Assembly: GCA_016648135.1 (NCBI GenBank)
Contig: JADDOH010023624.1
Coordinates: 62,001 to 126,000 of the forward strand
Source: Agrypnia vestita
Taxonomy: Eukaryota > Arthropoda > Insecta > Trichoptera > Phryganeidae
Length of the DNA: 64,000 bases
Reading direction: 5' to 3'
Below, piece after piece: positions 43,931-55,689 of the stretch; position 1 is the first letter of the stretch; the number at the start of each line of letters is the position of its first letter. The notes beneath the pieces are model-generated. The model searched no databases and had not been told where the DNA came from. It saw nothing but the letters and a program-made list of their open reading frames with translations. The position numbers were made by a program, and so were the translations under genes.

Positions 43931-45534
43931 GTCGTCAATATTTGATAGTTATATGTTTCTCTTTGAATTATTAATTCGCTTATTTGTATTATTCCATTTC
44001 TATTCGGGAAGTAATCGACTGTTTACGAGAATATCAAAGCTTGGCACCATCTATAACAATAGAAAATATGTATTAATTTAATAAAAGAAAAATATATACT
44101 CACAACGTTTACCTAGTACGTCATTGGCTTGGACGAGGTTTAAGGATTTTCGGAGTGAAAATACTTCCAACACGTTTGTGGACTTAAGTAACTTCTTCAG
44201 TGCTTGAAAGTACTTAAGCTATTATTCTTTCACGGTACGCTTCAGCTTAAGTTTTAGCCCCTTCGAAATACCCTTAGGTGGTTAACATTTTTTTAAGAAA
44301 TTAAATTAGATTTGCTATAAAATAAGGTCTTGCTAAATGGCAAAGCAACTGTGCAGAGGCTTGTTACCGAATTTTAGCCAGCACCTCGCGAATGATGTTG
44401 ACACGAGATGGGAAAAGCAGAAAGAATAGCACACAATCAATTCACAGCACTCTACATCTTTTAAAAGTTAATTGGAAATTTCTACAAGATCTGAAATAAG
44501 CCAATAGATTCTGGGAACATCGCGGCGCGAAATTGCCTATAAAATGAGATCGACCGGCCATAGCGCATACTTTTTGAGTTGCAGTGACAGAATGTGAATT
44601 ATAGGAGCTAGCACGAACGCGAATACATAAATAAAACGGAGTTTCAACGAGCAATTTTGAGTGTAGATCTACCAGCGATAAAGTGCCTACCAATGTGTGA
44701 GAAGTGTTTCACAGTAATCAAAGAATTAGAATTTCAAGTGGAAGATTTTTTCATGCGACTATTGCGCAATTTGGTGTAAATTAAATAACGGTGCTCCGAT
44801 TGAATTCGTATCCAGTGATTTAAGTTAAATAATAAATCGATAATTAATGTTAAGTATTTTATGAATTCAATTAATTAATTAAATTTTCAAACATGTGTTT
44901 TTTAAATATTTTAAATAAAGCCATCTTTAAAGAAAGTAATTAAATGTTTTTATTTATATACCTACCGATAGGATATAAAAACAACTTACTAATGAAAAAA
45001 ATTAATTAAAAAATATAAAAGTATGTAATTTTTGACGGGTTCCATCTACATATATAATAATATTCTACCACATTAAGCTTTGGTAAACCTTAGACACCCC
45101 TCTCCCTTGCGTAAATAAAAACCTGAAATTACACCCAACAAAAATAGCCCAGTCTTTATAATGGATCTATTCATTGGCTATAATATTCATTTAGTGAATT
45201 GTAAAAATACCTAGGGGGACAAAAAAACAATTATTCATTAAAAAGTTTTTAAAATAAGGTTTTAATGATTTGTTTATTTTACCCCTCAGTCGTATTTCTT
45301 TGGGTATATTTAAGTAGATATTATACCTTAATACGGCCCTGCTCGGATCATTACAGTTACAGTTTCAGATCATTAACGTCAGTGTCAGATCATTACTACA
45401 AGAGTTAAGTTCTAGACTTTTATATTTTACTTGTCATAAAACAAGATGCGGGTAATCAAAATCTTGCTTCACTAAGCTAGATAATAATCTCATACAGATT
45501 GCAGTTCTCACATAACACTAATGAAGAGTACAGT
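43931..45534. other. No recognised gene
   Basis: AT-rich with a mixed stretch at 44340-44720 lacking repeats or coding frames. Confidence 0.35.
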
Positions 45535-45640
45535 TTAGAGTTTCTGACCCGGTTCGAACCGGGAATGGATTTCCGGGAATACGTAGGGTTTTCCATGCAG
45601 CGAGTCCCGGGAATGTGTATGTCGAGTCCCGGGATTCGTA
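45535..45640. repeat. CCCGGGA-rich short repeats, possible hAT subterminal region
   Basis: The core CCCGGGAAT or CCGGGAAT occurs several times within 100 bases (ACCGGGAATGG, TTCCGGGAATACG, GAGTCCCGGGAATGTG, GAGTCCCGGGATTCG). A related AAGTCCCGGGGTTTTATGAT lies at 47101-47125. Clusters of such hexamers are typical of hAT subterminal regions. No terminal repeats or 8-bp duplication were confirmed. Confidence 0.35.
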
Positions 45641-46539
45641 ATAAATTTGGAAAAGTAAATAAAACATTGAACTAACGTTATTGCTGGCTTACTAACACCG
45701 GCGTGTTAGTGAGATGCACTTTAGATTTCGATATACATAGGTACATATTTTTCTGTTTATAATATTTTCATCGCATCCTGCGTTCAATTGTTTATTTCTC
45801 TATTTATTTTCTGTTCTAAAACATTCTACAAGAATAATGTAACAGTTTAAGATAAATAATTCGTAAATCTTCCATGTGATATTGGAGTGATAAACGAATT
45901 AAAAAAATAATATATTACTGTCAAAACACCGATAATTTTGTACATATATTTGACAACATATCGCACCATTGGAATTATAGGGACCTTACTAAAAATTTTA
46001 AGTTTTGAGAAAATGTAGAATAAAGATTCGTAAGTCCGTAAGTTTTGGATAAAAATAATTATATTTGACTATACTTTTTAAAAATTCAAATCATTTTTCT
46101 TCTAAATCTTATTCTAGTTATGTATCAACCCACTCAATAATAAAAAAATAAATTATTGATAAAAAAAGTAATAATAATGAAATATTAAGATTTTGAATTA
46201 GGTCTATAATATTATGACTGTTTGATATTATTAAATTTGAACATTTTGATACAATTAAAATGCTATTTTGAATCAAATTGTTTAAATGTGTGTATTTAAT
46301 TTCAATAATTTACTTTTGTTAGCATTATATAATACATTTTTCATATTAATATTGATGTATCTCGAAGCTACATACGCAGACATTTAATATTCAATAATAA
46401 TGAAAAATTATCAATTTTAATCGAAATATTATTAATATTTAAAGCATTATTAGATTAACAACACACATGTGATAAATGTTGGTGAAATTTTAACAATACG
46501 TTGGTTGTGGTGGATAGTGTTGTGAAAATAGTAGTGTAG
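45641..46539. other. Very AT-rich, no gene
   Basis: No frame, repeat end or tRNA-like signal was seen. Confidence 0.35.
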
Positions 46540-46600
46540 TGTTGGTCCTGACGAAGTGGGTAGGTACGTCTCGAAACCGGTAAACCTTAAATCAGTTAGT
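46540..46600 (+). ncRNA. Hammerhead-like motif, weak helix II
   Basis: CTGACGA (46548-46554), an unpaired-looking 18-base spacer, then GAAAC (46573-46577) followed by CGGT, giving the palindrome ACCGGT as at 38289. GGT before the core can pair with ACC after it across one mismatch. Helix II is poor, so this is probably a dead copy. Confidence 0.35.
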
Positions 46601-46784
46601 AGTTTTTACTAAGTTAATTAACACTCTGTTTAATCAAAATAATATGTCGAAAATGATTTAATAATGTATAGTCATTAGGTAAATGTTGAAAGTTTCAAAG
46701 CTCTAGCTATAAGGGAAGTTGGTGAAAAATCAATTACAAGATTTCACCACAAGTAAACAAGCAAACGTAGTTAAATAAAAGCGT

Positions 46785-46985
46785 GTAAAAAGTGCGAGAC
46801 GCTTGGGAGGTTCAGCAGTGGTTAGAAGACGACGAGGATGAAGATGATTTTATTGATCGCGATATTTTGAAAAAAATCTAGCCAATAGCGACGGAGTAGT
46901 CGGCATCTGGCCGTCGTCCGCGGTCCCCGGCCCATTACCGCGCCGGTAATAGGACCCGTTTGAAAACAAAATAAAACATTATTTA
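46785..46985 (+). other. Acidic open stretch followed by a GC-rich patch
   Basis: From about 46789 a frame reads VRDAWEVQQWLEDDEDEDDF then IDRDILKKI and a TAG at 46878. It is preceded by a stop, so only about 29 codons are open. The 90 bases after it are unusually GC-rich (CATCTGGCCGTCGTCCGCGG, CATTACCGCGCCGGTAATAG). It could be a last exon, a piggyBac-like N-terminal remnant or chance. Confidence 0.2.
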
Positions 46986-47329
46986 TTTAATACATCCTGT
47001 GTTTTTGTCTGCCTCTTTCGTTAATCAAACCGCCGCCGTTCTAATGACAAACTTCATGCAGCACATGTTCGTCATTCCTTATTAAAAAAAAAAAACTTAA
47101 TAAGTCCCGGGGTTTTATGATGAAATGCCAAAAAAATGTCACATTTCGTGTTTGTCGAAGAATGTTCCCAGGACACGGAGAGTAGCTACAGGGTTGTATT
47201 AATTTGAGCAGAAAATAATTTTATAAATATAAAATATTATTATATTATTTATTACTAAACACCAGTATCCATAATGTAACGAAATATACTCTTTATTACA
47301 GTGACTATACACTTAGTACATTTTAACTA
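46986..47329. other. No recognised gene
   Basis: AT-rich; includes the CCCGGGG piece at 47104. Confidence 0.35.
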
Positions 47330-47905
47330 AACAAGCATCACGCGGTTTCCCAGAAGGATAGGCAGAGAGGGTAGAGCGCCATACTCTTCTGTTCTGGTAC
47401 GCCACTTTTGCTTCGTTCATTTTAACACATTTTCGCGTGCATAATGATAGATTATTATAGATATTAAATAACATTAACTGTGTTATCTCCACCGAGTTTA
47501 ATAATTTTAAAATTATGATACTTTGATACTTCACCTGTTGATGAGAGATTCTGTTTCTCTTGAAACTTAAGTAGTGAATAAAATATAAAAATTATTAACG
47601 CCAAATCAATCAATAATATTAACTTCTCAAGCGATTGTTGAAGCTTCTAACGGAACCATCCTATTTTTTATTATTTTTTTTTATCTGGTCATGCCAAGTC
47701 TTCCCTGGACGCCCTCTGTTTCTTTTGCCTCCAACACTCGTATTTTTCGATCGTCGATCTTTTTATAATAATAGAGAGCGTAAGCTACAGCCAGCGTTAC
47801 ATTAACTTCTAATTCGTTCATTCTCTACTTTATCCTACAACTATTTTCACACATACGTCTAAGCGACTGCATTTCTACCGCATTCAGTCTACTTTCGAAT
47901 GAGAA
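47330..47905 (-). pseudogene. RTE-type LINE C-terminus split by a hammerhead-like repeat
   Basis: On the minus strand the end of the family frame (MNEAKVAYQNRRVWRSTLSA, YPSGKPRDA) lies at 47430-47340. The GRPRKTWHDQ-coding part lies at about 47745-47685 (plus sense GGTCATGCCAAGTCTTCCCT, CTGGACGCCCTC), and the LNAVEMR-coding part at 47898-47865. About 250 foreign bases separate the two halves, including the motif at 47530-47578. Frame and spacing are lost. Confidence 0.6.
47440..47620 (+). repeat. Hammerhead-like family 4 copy
   Basis: At 47530-47578: TTCAC, CTG-TTG-ATGA (a CTGATGA with a 3-base insertion), GAGA...TCTC, TT, GAAAC, TTAAGTA, GTGAA. The flanking TTCAC and GTGAA pair perfectly as helix I, and ACTTAAGT is a palindrome fit for helix III. 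The insertion and the extra TT probably abolish activity. Upstream GTTATCTCCACCGAGTTTAA recurs at 55045, and a worn version is at 40710. Confidence 0.5.
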
Positions 47906-50029
47906 AAAGAACGAAAGTATACTATACTTAGTAGGTACGAAACACGTCAAAAAAGCTTGAAAAAATCGCATGCATGTATCGGGCAAGATAAGTCAGTGTT
48001 ATGCCTTGTGAATTTTGAGTTTTTTTTTGACACATTAATTTACATATTCGAAAATTTAAATATATCCTTCCACGATATTAATCAAAATAATTGTTCGTGT
48101 AAGGAATATAACTACGTTGTTGTGTGAATGTTGAATACAAAGATATGTACACAGTTATATGCACAAACAGAAAAAATAATACGTATCAAACACCTATCTA
48201 CCAAAATACATAACTATTTATGTAACAATGTCCATCACTAACTGGCTACCAGATGACGCCACGCAATGCCGGATGGTGCCTTTAGCCTTAACTCGCGGCC
48301 GAAACGACTCTAACGAAACTAACGCTACCATTTGTCGCACTTCACTTGCACAAACTATATTTTATTTGTTGTGACAGTTAAATTTTAATTGGCATTTTGT
48401 GAAAAACTGAAAGAAATTAAATAAAATTTCAACAATTTGTTAATGTAAAAAAATATATTGTATGTTTATTTTTTAAATTGATTTCGCATGATTTTTTTCG
48501 TTTGTAACTAACGAAAGCTTAACTAATAATTAGTTAAAGTAAAACTGAAATTGACACGAATAAAGTTGGTCATTTTGGACAGGTTATATAATGCCAATCA
48601 AAAATTTTCTAACAAATTAAATTTCAAAAATATATACATCAAAATTTCATTCTTGTCGTCATCAAAAGGTGAGAAATCGTTTGCTTATAGACAAGTATAT
48701 TGACATTTCTTTAAATCCTAGCTGCACGTGTAAATCGATCTTTGTTTGTTTTATCACCATTGTTTGTAAATAAAGTTAAAATTAAAATAAAAAAAACAAA
48801 CCGGTTGGCATCAAAAGACGGTAAATAATCGATGATTGAATAATGTATACCAAGTCTTATTCGTATGACGTCATAGTAACTAGGTAATATCAGTTAGCTT
48901 ATCTGTTCTAATTTTTTTGTGTATAAAATTTACGAATGTTTTATTTAAAAAGGAATATAAAAGGCTTTACGATATCACATCGTTATAATTAAAGTATTAG
49001 GGGTAACTATTATTTTGTGTCACACAGTATTTGAAATTTTACCCACATGGTCCGTAATAGGATAAATGTGGTAATTCATTTTTTTACTCGAAGAATAATG
49101 TATATGCATTCGTGGTAAAAAATGAAGTTCGTTCTCATTCTAAAAGGGTGACATCATAAAAAACAGTAACATGCATATTACTTCATATGCGTACAGAATT
49201 ATTTGGAAGGAATATACCCGGTAGTGATGGTATTGTAACCGGTGACTCACTAATCGTTATTTGAGATTTGTATCTGATTGCATCGACGGTTGGCAACTCA
49301 TTTTTCGCATTTCGACGGGCAACTATCGGCACTAGATAATAGTTATATTTTAGATAGCATTTATCTATACAGTTAGATGCAAATCCCAAATAACTGTACC
49401 GAAACCGAAAATAACCCGTTAAAATAACGGTTAGACTATCATTAATAGCCACTCTACACTGTTAGTAGATATATTAAAGCTCTCGTAGTCTAGTCACTAT
49501 GTTATGGGCCGATTGTATCAACTTGGATTATAGTTGGTTTAAACTGAAAATCTCGTTTAAGATGGAGCGCGTGCGCAATGCGCATGATTTTTGACACGTG
49601 TCATTAAAATTAAATTTAAATCGACTCGAAGAAGTCGAGTCCTGTGGCATGTGATGGATTCAAAAACGAAACTATACAATCCAACTGAGGGCATTAAAAT
49701 CGTATATAACTTAAGAATGCCATGAAACTGCATCGACAAACTACGTTTTTAATTCCGCACTGCAAAGGCTTCCTAGACTAGCAAACAAATACGAGAAACT
49801 TGACGTCTTTGCCACCAACTTTATAATATTGAAGCATTTTTTAAAAGTAGTGTTGGATATTTTCCTATATTGTCAAATTGGACTAAAATAGTTAATTGTA
49901 TTTTTTTTGCTTTCCACTTTATGTTATTAAATATTTTTATATGTTATTATTTTTTTTCTTGATTGTATTTCTTTAGCAATCATTTAACTTTTATTTAAAC
50001 TATTCATTCTATAAATGTTCACTTTACCT
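47906..50029. other. No recognised gene
   Basis: AT-rich with mixed patches at 48240-48320 (CCAGATGACGCCACGCAATG) and 49190-49450. The minus-strand frame 49183-49452 (89 codons) has no domain. Confidence 0.35.
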
Positions 50030-50290
50030 TACAGTTTGCAAAAGCCCTGTAAGGCGTTAATAAATAAAAAAACAAAAAAGAAGAATTCTTTGGGTCGTGT
50101 GGAGAGAAATAGTCAACAAACACCTAACGCTATGCAGAAATGCAGCTATGGGAAGGCCAAAACTGAGATAGAGTTGTAATGTATACAAAGACTTGAAGAC
50201 CAGTAGGAAACTGGCGAGGAGAAAGACTCTTGAGGAAACCAAGAACCACCAACAAAAAACCAACAGTGATGATGACGTATCCGGAGAAAT
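50030..50290 (+). pseudogene. LINE 3' end followed by an RT tail fragment, tentative
   Basis: AAGCCCTGTAAGGCGTTAAT with AAATAAAAAAACAAAAAA at 50047-50080 looks like one LINE 3' end. After it, GGAAGGCCAAAACTGAGA with AAAGACTTGAAGACCAGTAG could encode a worn GRPKLRYKD...KDLK block of another RT. Frames are broken and the identification is weak. Confidence 0.4.
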
Positions 50291-50389
50291 GAATGATCCA
50301 TACTAGATTTTATAGCCAGAGCCCAGAATGGAATTTAATAATTATCTTACATGAAAAAACATAGTAAAAAAAACACGCTAAATGTACTA

Positions 50390-50570
50390 AAATATTAATT
50401 TTCAGCAAAAAAAATTGTGTCACTCTCCAAATAAAAGGTGGGCGCTTACGATATTGATACAGATTATAAAATTATGTTGTTGATGGAAAGAGAGCGCGCA
50501 CGCCTTTATTTGGAGAGTGTGGCAAAATTTTTTTGGCCGAAAATAATTTTTTAATTTTTTAGTACATTTA
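50390..50570. mobile_element. Small fold-back MITE with TCTCCAAATAAA arms
   Basis: AATGTACTAAAATATTAATT and GTCACTCTCCAAATAAAAGG at the left are mirrored at the right by TTTATTTGGAGAGTGTGGCA and TTTTTAGTACATTT. It is about 180 bp and non-coding. Confidence 0.6.
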
Positions 50571-51059
50571 AATAAAGCTTTTGTTATTTTTAAAATACAT
50601 TTTTTATGTAATATATTTTTTGGCTTTTGGTGAGCTCATTAACTAATTTCCCATATAAACATTGAATAATTAAGTAATTTTGATTAATTGATTGATTAGT
50701 GAATCTAATAATTGATTAATGTATTGTCATTTAAAATACGTATGTGTGCAAAATTTCAGCTCGATTGGACATTGGAAAGCGGGAGAAATATCGATTACAA
50801 GATATATATAAATGCTTTTAATAAAATGATTTTCAAATATACAAACACATTTTCAAGAGCAGTTATCCAATAGTTAAACAGCCATTATTTTCAGATGATC
50901 ATTTTCAAACACATCACCCTCTATTTTATTGAAAAGGGTAGAAGTGGTTTTGTTTCTGAACTCCTCCTATCGTCTGTGCGTATCGCTCGAGTATGGAGCA
51001 TGATGGCGAATGTAATAAATAATATTATATATCTACAATAATCCATTAGTAAACCAGTC
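50571..51059. other. No recognised gene
   Basis: CAAAATTTCAGCTCGATTGG at 50749-50768 is a phrase common in insect repeats, similar to a piece of the 18040 family. Otherwise the stretch is AT-rich. Confidence 0.3.
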
Positions 51060-51210
51060 AAAAACTTGTGAAATCTAACCAGCGAGGGTGAATTAATAAT
51101 TATCCCTTATCAGCGAATAATCCGATTATCGCCGCCAAGTTTTGTGCCGGTCGGCTGCTGGGCGGGAGGAAGAGAGGAAGGTTGGAAGGGATAATCAACA
51201 CAGATCCAAG
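51060..51210. promoter_or_regulatory. Candidate cis-regulatory island with TAATCC/GGATTA cores
   Basis: GTGAATTAATAATTATCCCT, TATCAGCGAATAATCCGATT and ATCGCCGCCAAGTTTTGTG form a repeat-free stretch. TAATCCGATTA contains the K50-homeodomain core, CTTATC is a GATA-type core, and AATTAATAATTA contains homeodomain cores. No binding is shown and nothing around it indicates a target gene. Confidence 0.3.
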
Positions 51211-51334
51211 TACCCCGATATCGCAACCCGTTTTAATACATATTCGTATATAATGACTTTGTATGAATGTTGAGAGGGTGTACAAGTCTTTAGGGGTGTG
51301 ATCCCAGCACCGCATAAATGCAACAAAAACATTA
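51211..51334. other. Short spacer
   Basis: Nothing recognised. Confidence 0.3.
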
Positions 51335-51880
51335 AAAAACTAACCCATAAAAACCAAGTTTTTATTTTACTCCCTTTCTTTGTAAATTAAGTTTACCATC
51401 GTGTAATAATTGATTGACTGAAAATGAAACATGTCTAGACAAATATCTATGTCAAAAATCTCTAAAAATATCTCTTTATTATTTGATTTCTTCCCAAAAA
51501 ATCGAACTGTGCTGTCATCTATGAACCTATTATCATTAATTTTCGAAATTCGTAGTGAAGTACCTATTATACCTACCGACGGAGTAATTAAAATTTTAAA
51601 TATTCCGTGACGTTATCGGGCCGCCGGCGCCGTTGGTAGTAATCAAACTTTTGTAATGATTCCAATTTGAAAAAACCATTAAAATTTCTAAAAATACGAA
51701 ATTATATTATAATTTATTTTTTTTAACGAAAATTTGATAGGTCTTCTTGATCGTCGCCACGAGTCTGCTTGCAAAGTTTCAGCGCGATTGGATCATGGGA
51801 AAAGGGTAAAAAATCGATACAAAGTTTTTTTGTCAAGAAAACAAGAAAGCAGACGCCACGAGTTAAAAGAAAGGATGTAA
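51335..51880 (+). repeat. TACTCCCTTTCTTTG family, copy 3
   Basis: It runs from CTAACCCATAAAAACCAAG and TACTCCCTTTCTTTGTAAA to GACGCCACGAGTTAAAAGAA and AAGGATGTAAAAA. It shares GTCATCTATGAACC with copy 2 and GATCGTCGCCACGAGTC with copies 1 and 2. The right terminal AAAGGGAGT is mutated. Confidence 0.65.
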
Positions 51881-52724
51881 AAAGGAGTGGAGCTAGGGTC
51901 TGACTTCAGCGCAAGAAAACGGGTTACAAGACTTCGAAAATAAAATCTCGCACACGTTTTGCGATCCAGTTTATTGTGATAACCTAAGATGACCATGTAG
52001 AATGGAGTAGATTATAAAAGACTGGAACAGTAGGAATGGTACGCCGCTCTAGATATTTTTAAATTTTTTTTTTCGATTTATTTTCTTTACATTTTGTAAT
52101 ATCTAGTCCCACAAAACGTCTAAAAAGACGTTTGTCTGCAGGTTCATTTTCACAATTGAATGTTAAACTGTTACTAAATATTATTCACTTTATTAACAGA
52201 AGAGACAAAAAACAAAAACAATTTATGTACAAAAACAAAAAAAAGAAATTTGAAGTACAAATTTAATGGTTTTAAGCATATATATACACATCACTTGTCA
52301 TTATCATAATAATACACTTCACAACATTTCAATATTAAGATAGTTCATATATAACTTATGTCGTTTACTAATAACAACTTTTTAAGTTCTGACGCTGATT
52401 TTGGAGTATTTAGACCTGAGGGAAAGGTACTTTGTATTTTGTTCAAGAACATTGGAACTCGATATTCAAGTGTTTCAGACCATATTTCTTTGTTACTCTT
52501 GGAATTGTTAAAATTTTATTTGTAGCGCATCTTGTGTTTCATGGCAGAAAACTGCCTTTTTGTAAATTTCATTTTCGTGATTTTCTTTTATCAGCAGAAA
52601 TAGAGCTAACCCATGAATCGGCAAAATATTTACGGATGAATATACTAGTTGAGTATTTTGTCTTTGTTCAAAATCCTGTGGATTTATGATTCTTTTTACG
52701 ATGGCCGTTTGTAGGTTATGAAAA
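51881..52724. other. No recognised gene
   Basis: AT-rich; frames on both strands at 52432-52849 overlap each other and carry no domain. Confidence 0.35.
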
Positions 52725-52850
52725 CGGAGATGGATAGGTAATGGGAACACGGCCGAGGTAAGGGAGCGCTCAGTAGACTGGACCATAAAGGCGAGGTCAA
52801 GGGATGAATGGCGCTCTATTGCGACTGCGGTCATGGAATTTACAGTCATT
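52725..52850 (+). pseudogene. LINE RT tail fragment, tentative
   Basis: One frame reads GNGNTAEVRERSVDWTIKAR, SRDEWRSIATAVMEF to a stop. W..xx.A.dRdeWR.I is the usual RT end in several insect LINEs. Only about 40 codons remain. Confidence 0.4.
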
Positions 52851-53162
52851 TGAGGCTGGTAAAGAAGAAAAATTTATCTGTCATACAAAAATATATTAAT
52901 AATATAGTGCTGCCGACGCGTGGACGTCGGTCGCTAAAGTGGCGGCCGCAGCCTAAGATGGTTATCGGGAACGTCTTAGTACAGCAGCCAACTGTACTAA
53001 GACGTTCTTAATACAGCATTTATGAGTGCGTTCAGCGACTGATGGGAAGCATTCCCGTACATTTATAATATTATACTAGGGAATCGTCTGAATTTAAATC
53101 GCGACACATCTGCTATAATGTTTCCTTTTTTACAATAAATTGCATAAAATGACGATTTTATT

Positions 53163-53700
53163 TTAACCTTCATAGGGGCTTCAAAAGTACTAACGGTACC
53201 GTCCCTCGGGTCAGATTTGACCGAGTAGTATAATTATAGGGAAAAATGGATCAAAACTAAGAAAAAACACTTTTATAAAATAATTTTATGCCTTTTTATT
53301 TTTAATTACGTCTATTTATGTATTTATAACTATCTTTATATAAAATATAATATCAAATTGAAGTATTTACTACGTTATAATGATTACGAAATGTAAACGC
53401 AATCAATTAGAATGAAAATAATTAGAAAAAAATCCTTATTACATGTGCATAAAACCATTGTATTAGAATGTTGTTTGCGTACAATTTTTTTTCACATCAA
53501 ACAGATCATAAGTGTTTTATTGTCAGTTTTTGCACATAATTGACAACGACTTCCTTTGGGGGTCTTTTTAGCAGAACCTGTAGTATTTTCATCGTTTTGA
53601 GCGAAGTTGAAGGATTTTCGTGTTCACGTATTTTTTTGCAATTTCTAACGAGAAAGTGATCTCTAATGAGAGACTGGACTGGACTTTATATACGTTGTAA
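53163..53700 (-). pseudogene. piggyBac-like transposase 3' end, decayed
   Basis: A TTAA at 53163-53166 is followed by CCTTCATAGGGGC and, 35 bases on, CCCTCGGGTCAGATTTGACC, as at piggyBac-like termini. On the minus strand at 53590-53470 the translation SRCQLCAKTDNKTLMICLM is followed by a stop and frame damage, with VRKQHS beyond it. This is the C-terminal cysteine-rich pattern C-x2-C...T...C-x2-(C)...V(C)xxHS, with two cysteines lost. The catalytic domain upstream is not recognisable. The element is dead. Confidence 0.5.
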
Positions 53701-55039
53701 CCAGCTGCATACCTAGGTTTCCCAAATAATATAAATAATAATAATAATATAAAATACAGCATTCTAATACAAAATATTTCAAATCAAACAACATTACCAA
53801 TACAACTTGAATTTATTATTAAATTAGTCTTGTGTAAATTTTTATTGAAGCAAATTTAAAAACATGGGCTTACGTATATTTTGGATTAAAACCTATAAAT
53901 ATAATTAATGTGGAGATTTTTTTTTATTCATCGATAAATTCTTTCAAAAGCGTCCAATTTTTCTCAATTAGACTTAAAATTAACATCCGAATGAATAAAC
54001 CATCTAACAGGATATGTAAATATTTCAAAATAAAATTCAATGCTGTAGGCTTTTTTACATTTTCCAGGTCTAAATTTAAATCAATAAATCAATTGATGTA
54101 ATGATGTGTAACCATTCGTAACTAATTGTACCGACGGACAGAATAAAATTATTTATAATTTACATTATGTGTTTGGATGTCTCATGTTTGTGTGAGGTCT
54201 ATAATAATTCTTTAAATGGTTTGTAAAATATTTTCTACTTTTTCTAATTTGTATTACACTAAATATTTTAAACTTTTTCTAAGTACGTAAGTAATCATCC
54301 AAAAAAACCGTTAAGTGACAAATATTTGTTATTATTCAAAAATACATGTATACTCTTTAAAAAAAAAACATTTTTATGTGAACTTACAATTGTAGAAAAA
54401 AGATTTATCAATGATATTTACAACACATTTTTTGAAACAATAAAATTACAAGTATATCGCTTCTGATAAAACAATACCTCGAAGCCACTTAACACAAATT
54501 TTACAGGGAGGCCAAAAACTGCATAATACTTATATTGTTAATAATAAATAGAATACAGGGAATTGCTTTAATGGAATAAAAGACAAATTATTAAGATACA
54601 AGCATTGTCAGATTACATATCCACACATTTTAAAGACAAATGCACAAAAAAGCTCGATTTTGACATGTGTGGTATGCGAGGTATTTTTTTGTCATGAGTG
54701 ATATGGAAAATATTTATGTATCGAAAAAATATTTGGATAGGTTACTTTTCTTTTCGAGTGACTAACTACGACACCAATTTCTCTTTTGTTAATGATGCAC
54801 CTATTACTGCAATTTAAAATGTATTTTAAAATATTATGAAATGAGTCATTAAACACCTTTGAGTAATGCACGCAAGGTGACCTAAATGATAAATCCTAAT
54901 TGTTTTAAATGCTTGTACTCGATGATTGATAATGAGTCTGTATTATGTAAATATAATGCACAAAAAATTAACATATTTGTTTTGTCAATAGAGATCGTCA
55001 GATTGTATCTTTGTTAGACTCGTCATTTAATTGGATGAT
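53701..55039. other. AT-rich, no recognised gene
   Basis: No repeat ends or coding frames were identified. It could hold the decayed body of the preceding element. Confidence 0.35.
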
Positions 55040-55145
55040 AAACATAAACTAGTTATCTCTACGTGAGTTTAATTATAATGTTATATTTTACTACTCAAGT
55101 TTCGAGAGTAACATGATCTCTCATCAAAAGGTGAAGTATTAAATT
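55040..55145 (-). repeat. Hammerhead-like family 4 copy
   Basis: On the minus strand 55127-55099: TTGATGA, GAGA...TCTC around a 9-base loop, GAAAC, then TTGAGTA. The flanks ACTAGTTATCTCTACG and GAGTTTAATTATAATG match 47450-47520. The first core base is T where C is needed, so cleavage is not expected. Confidence 0.45.
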
Positions 55146-55689
55146 ATTTATTATTATTAGTTATATGACTGTAGTTATTTCTTTTTTATAGCGCTCAATG
55201 CGTGTTTGAATTGAAGTCATATTAAAAGTTCGTCCCTGAATACGTCTTAAGAAATTTATATTATTTTTTCATGAAAAAAAAACATTGCTTGTTTCGTTCG
55301 GTGTGTCCCTTATTTATTTCAAACAGAAATCATAACCTACGGGAAGAGAAAATAAATGTTGACTCTTTTCGGATCTGGATTGAAATACATCCTCATGATA
55401 TATAGTCGCCTCAGTTCACTGGGTCCAACTTTGGCCCGGCTCACATCAGTCTTCAGAAGTGATAGTCACACCAAGTTTCATAAATTCAGCAAGCAAGATG
55501 AGTTTCTAGTGTCTAGTCATTTAAAGCAGTAATACGCCCCATCTACACAGTTGGAAGCGTACTGCATAACTAAGGGTATCAATACGCAAGGGCGAAGCTA
55601 TCCTCCCACTATTCACACTCACGATACGCTACAACAGAGCTTACTTTCCGAATAGCTCCCGTACGTCGAGCTTGAAACTAATATTACAT
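55146..55689. other. No recognised gene
   Basis: Mixed to AT-rich; nothing assigned. Confidence 0.35.

Noticed and set aside
46540..46600. Active hammerhead at this site
   Set aside because: Helix II does not pair convincingly. It is kept only as a low-confidence relative.
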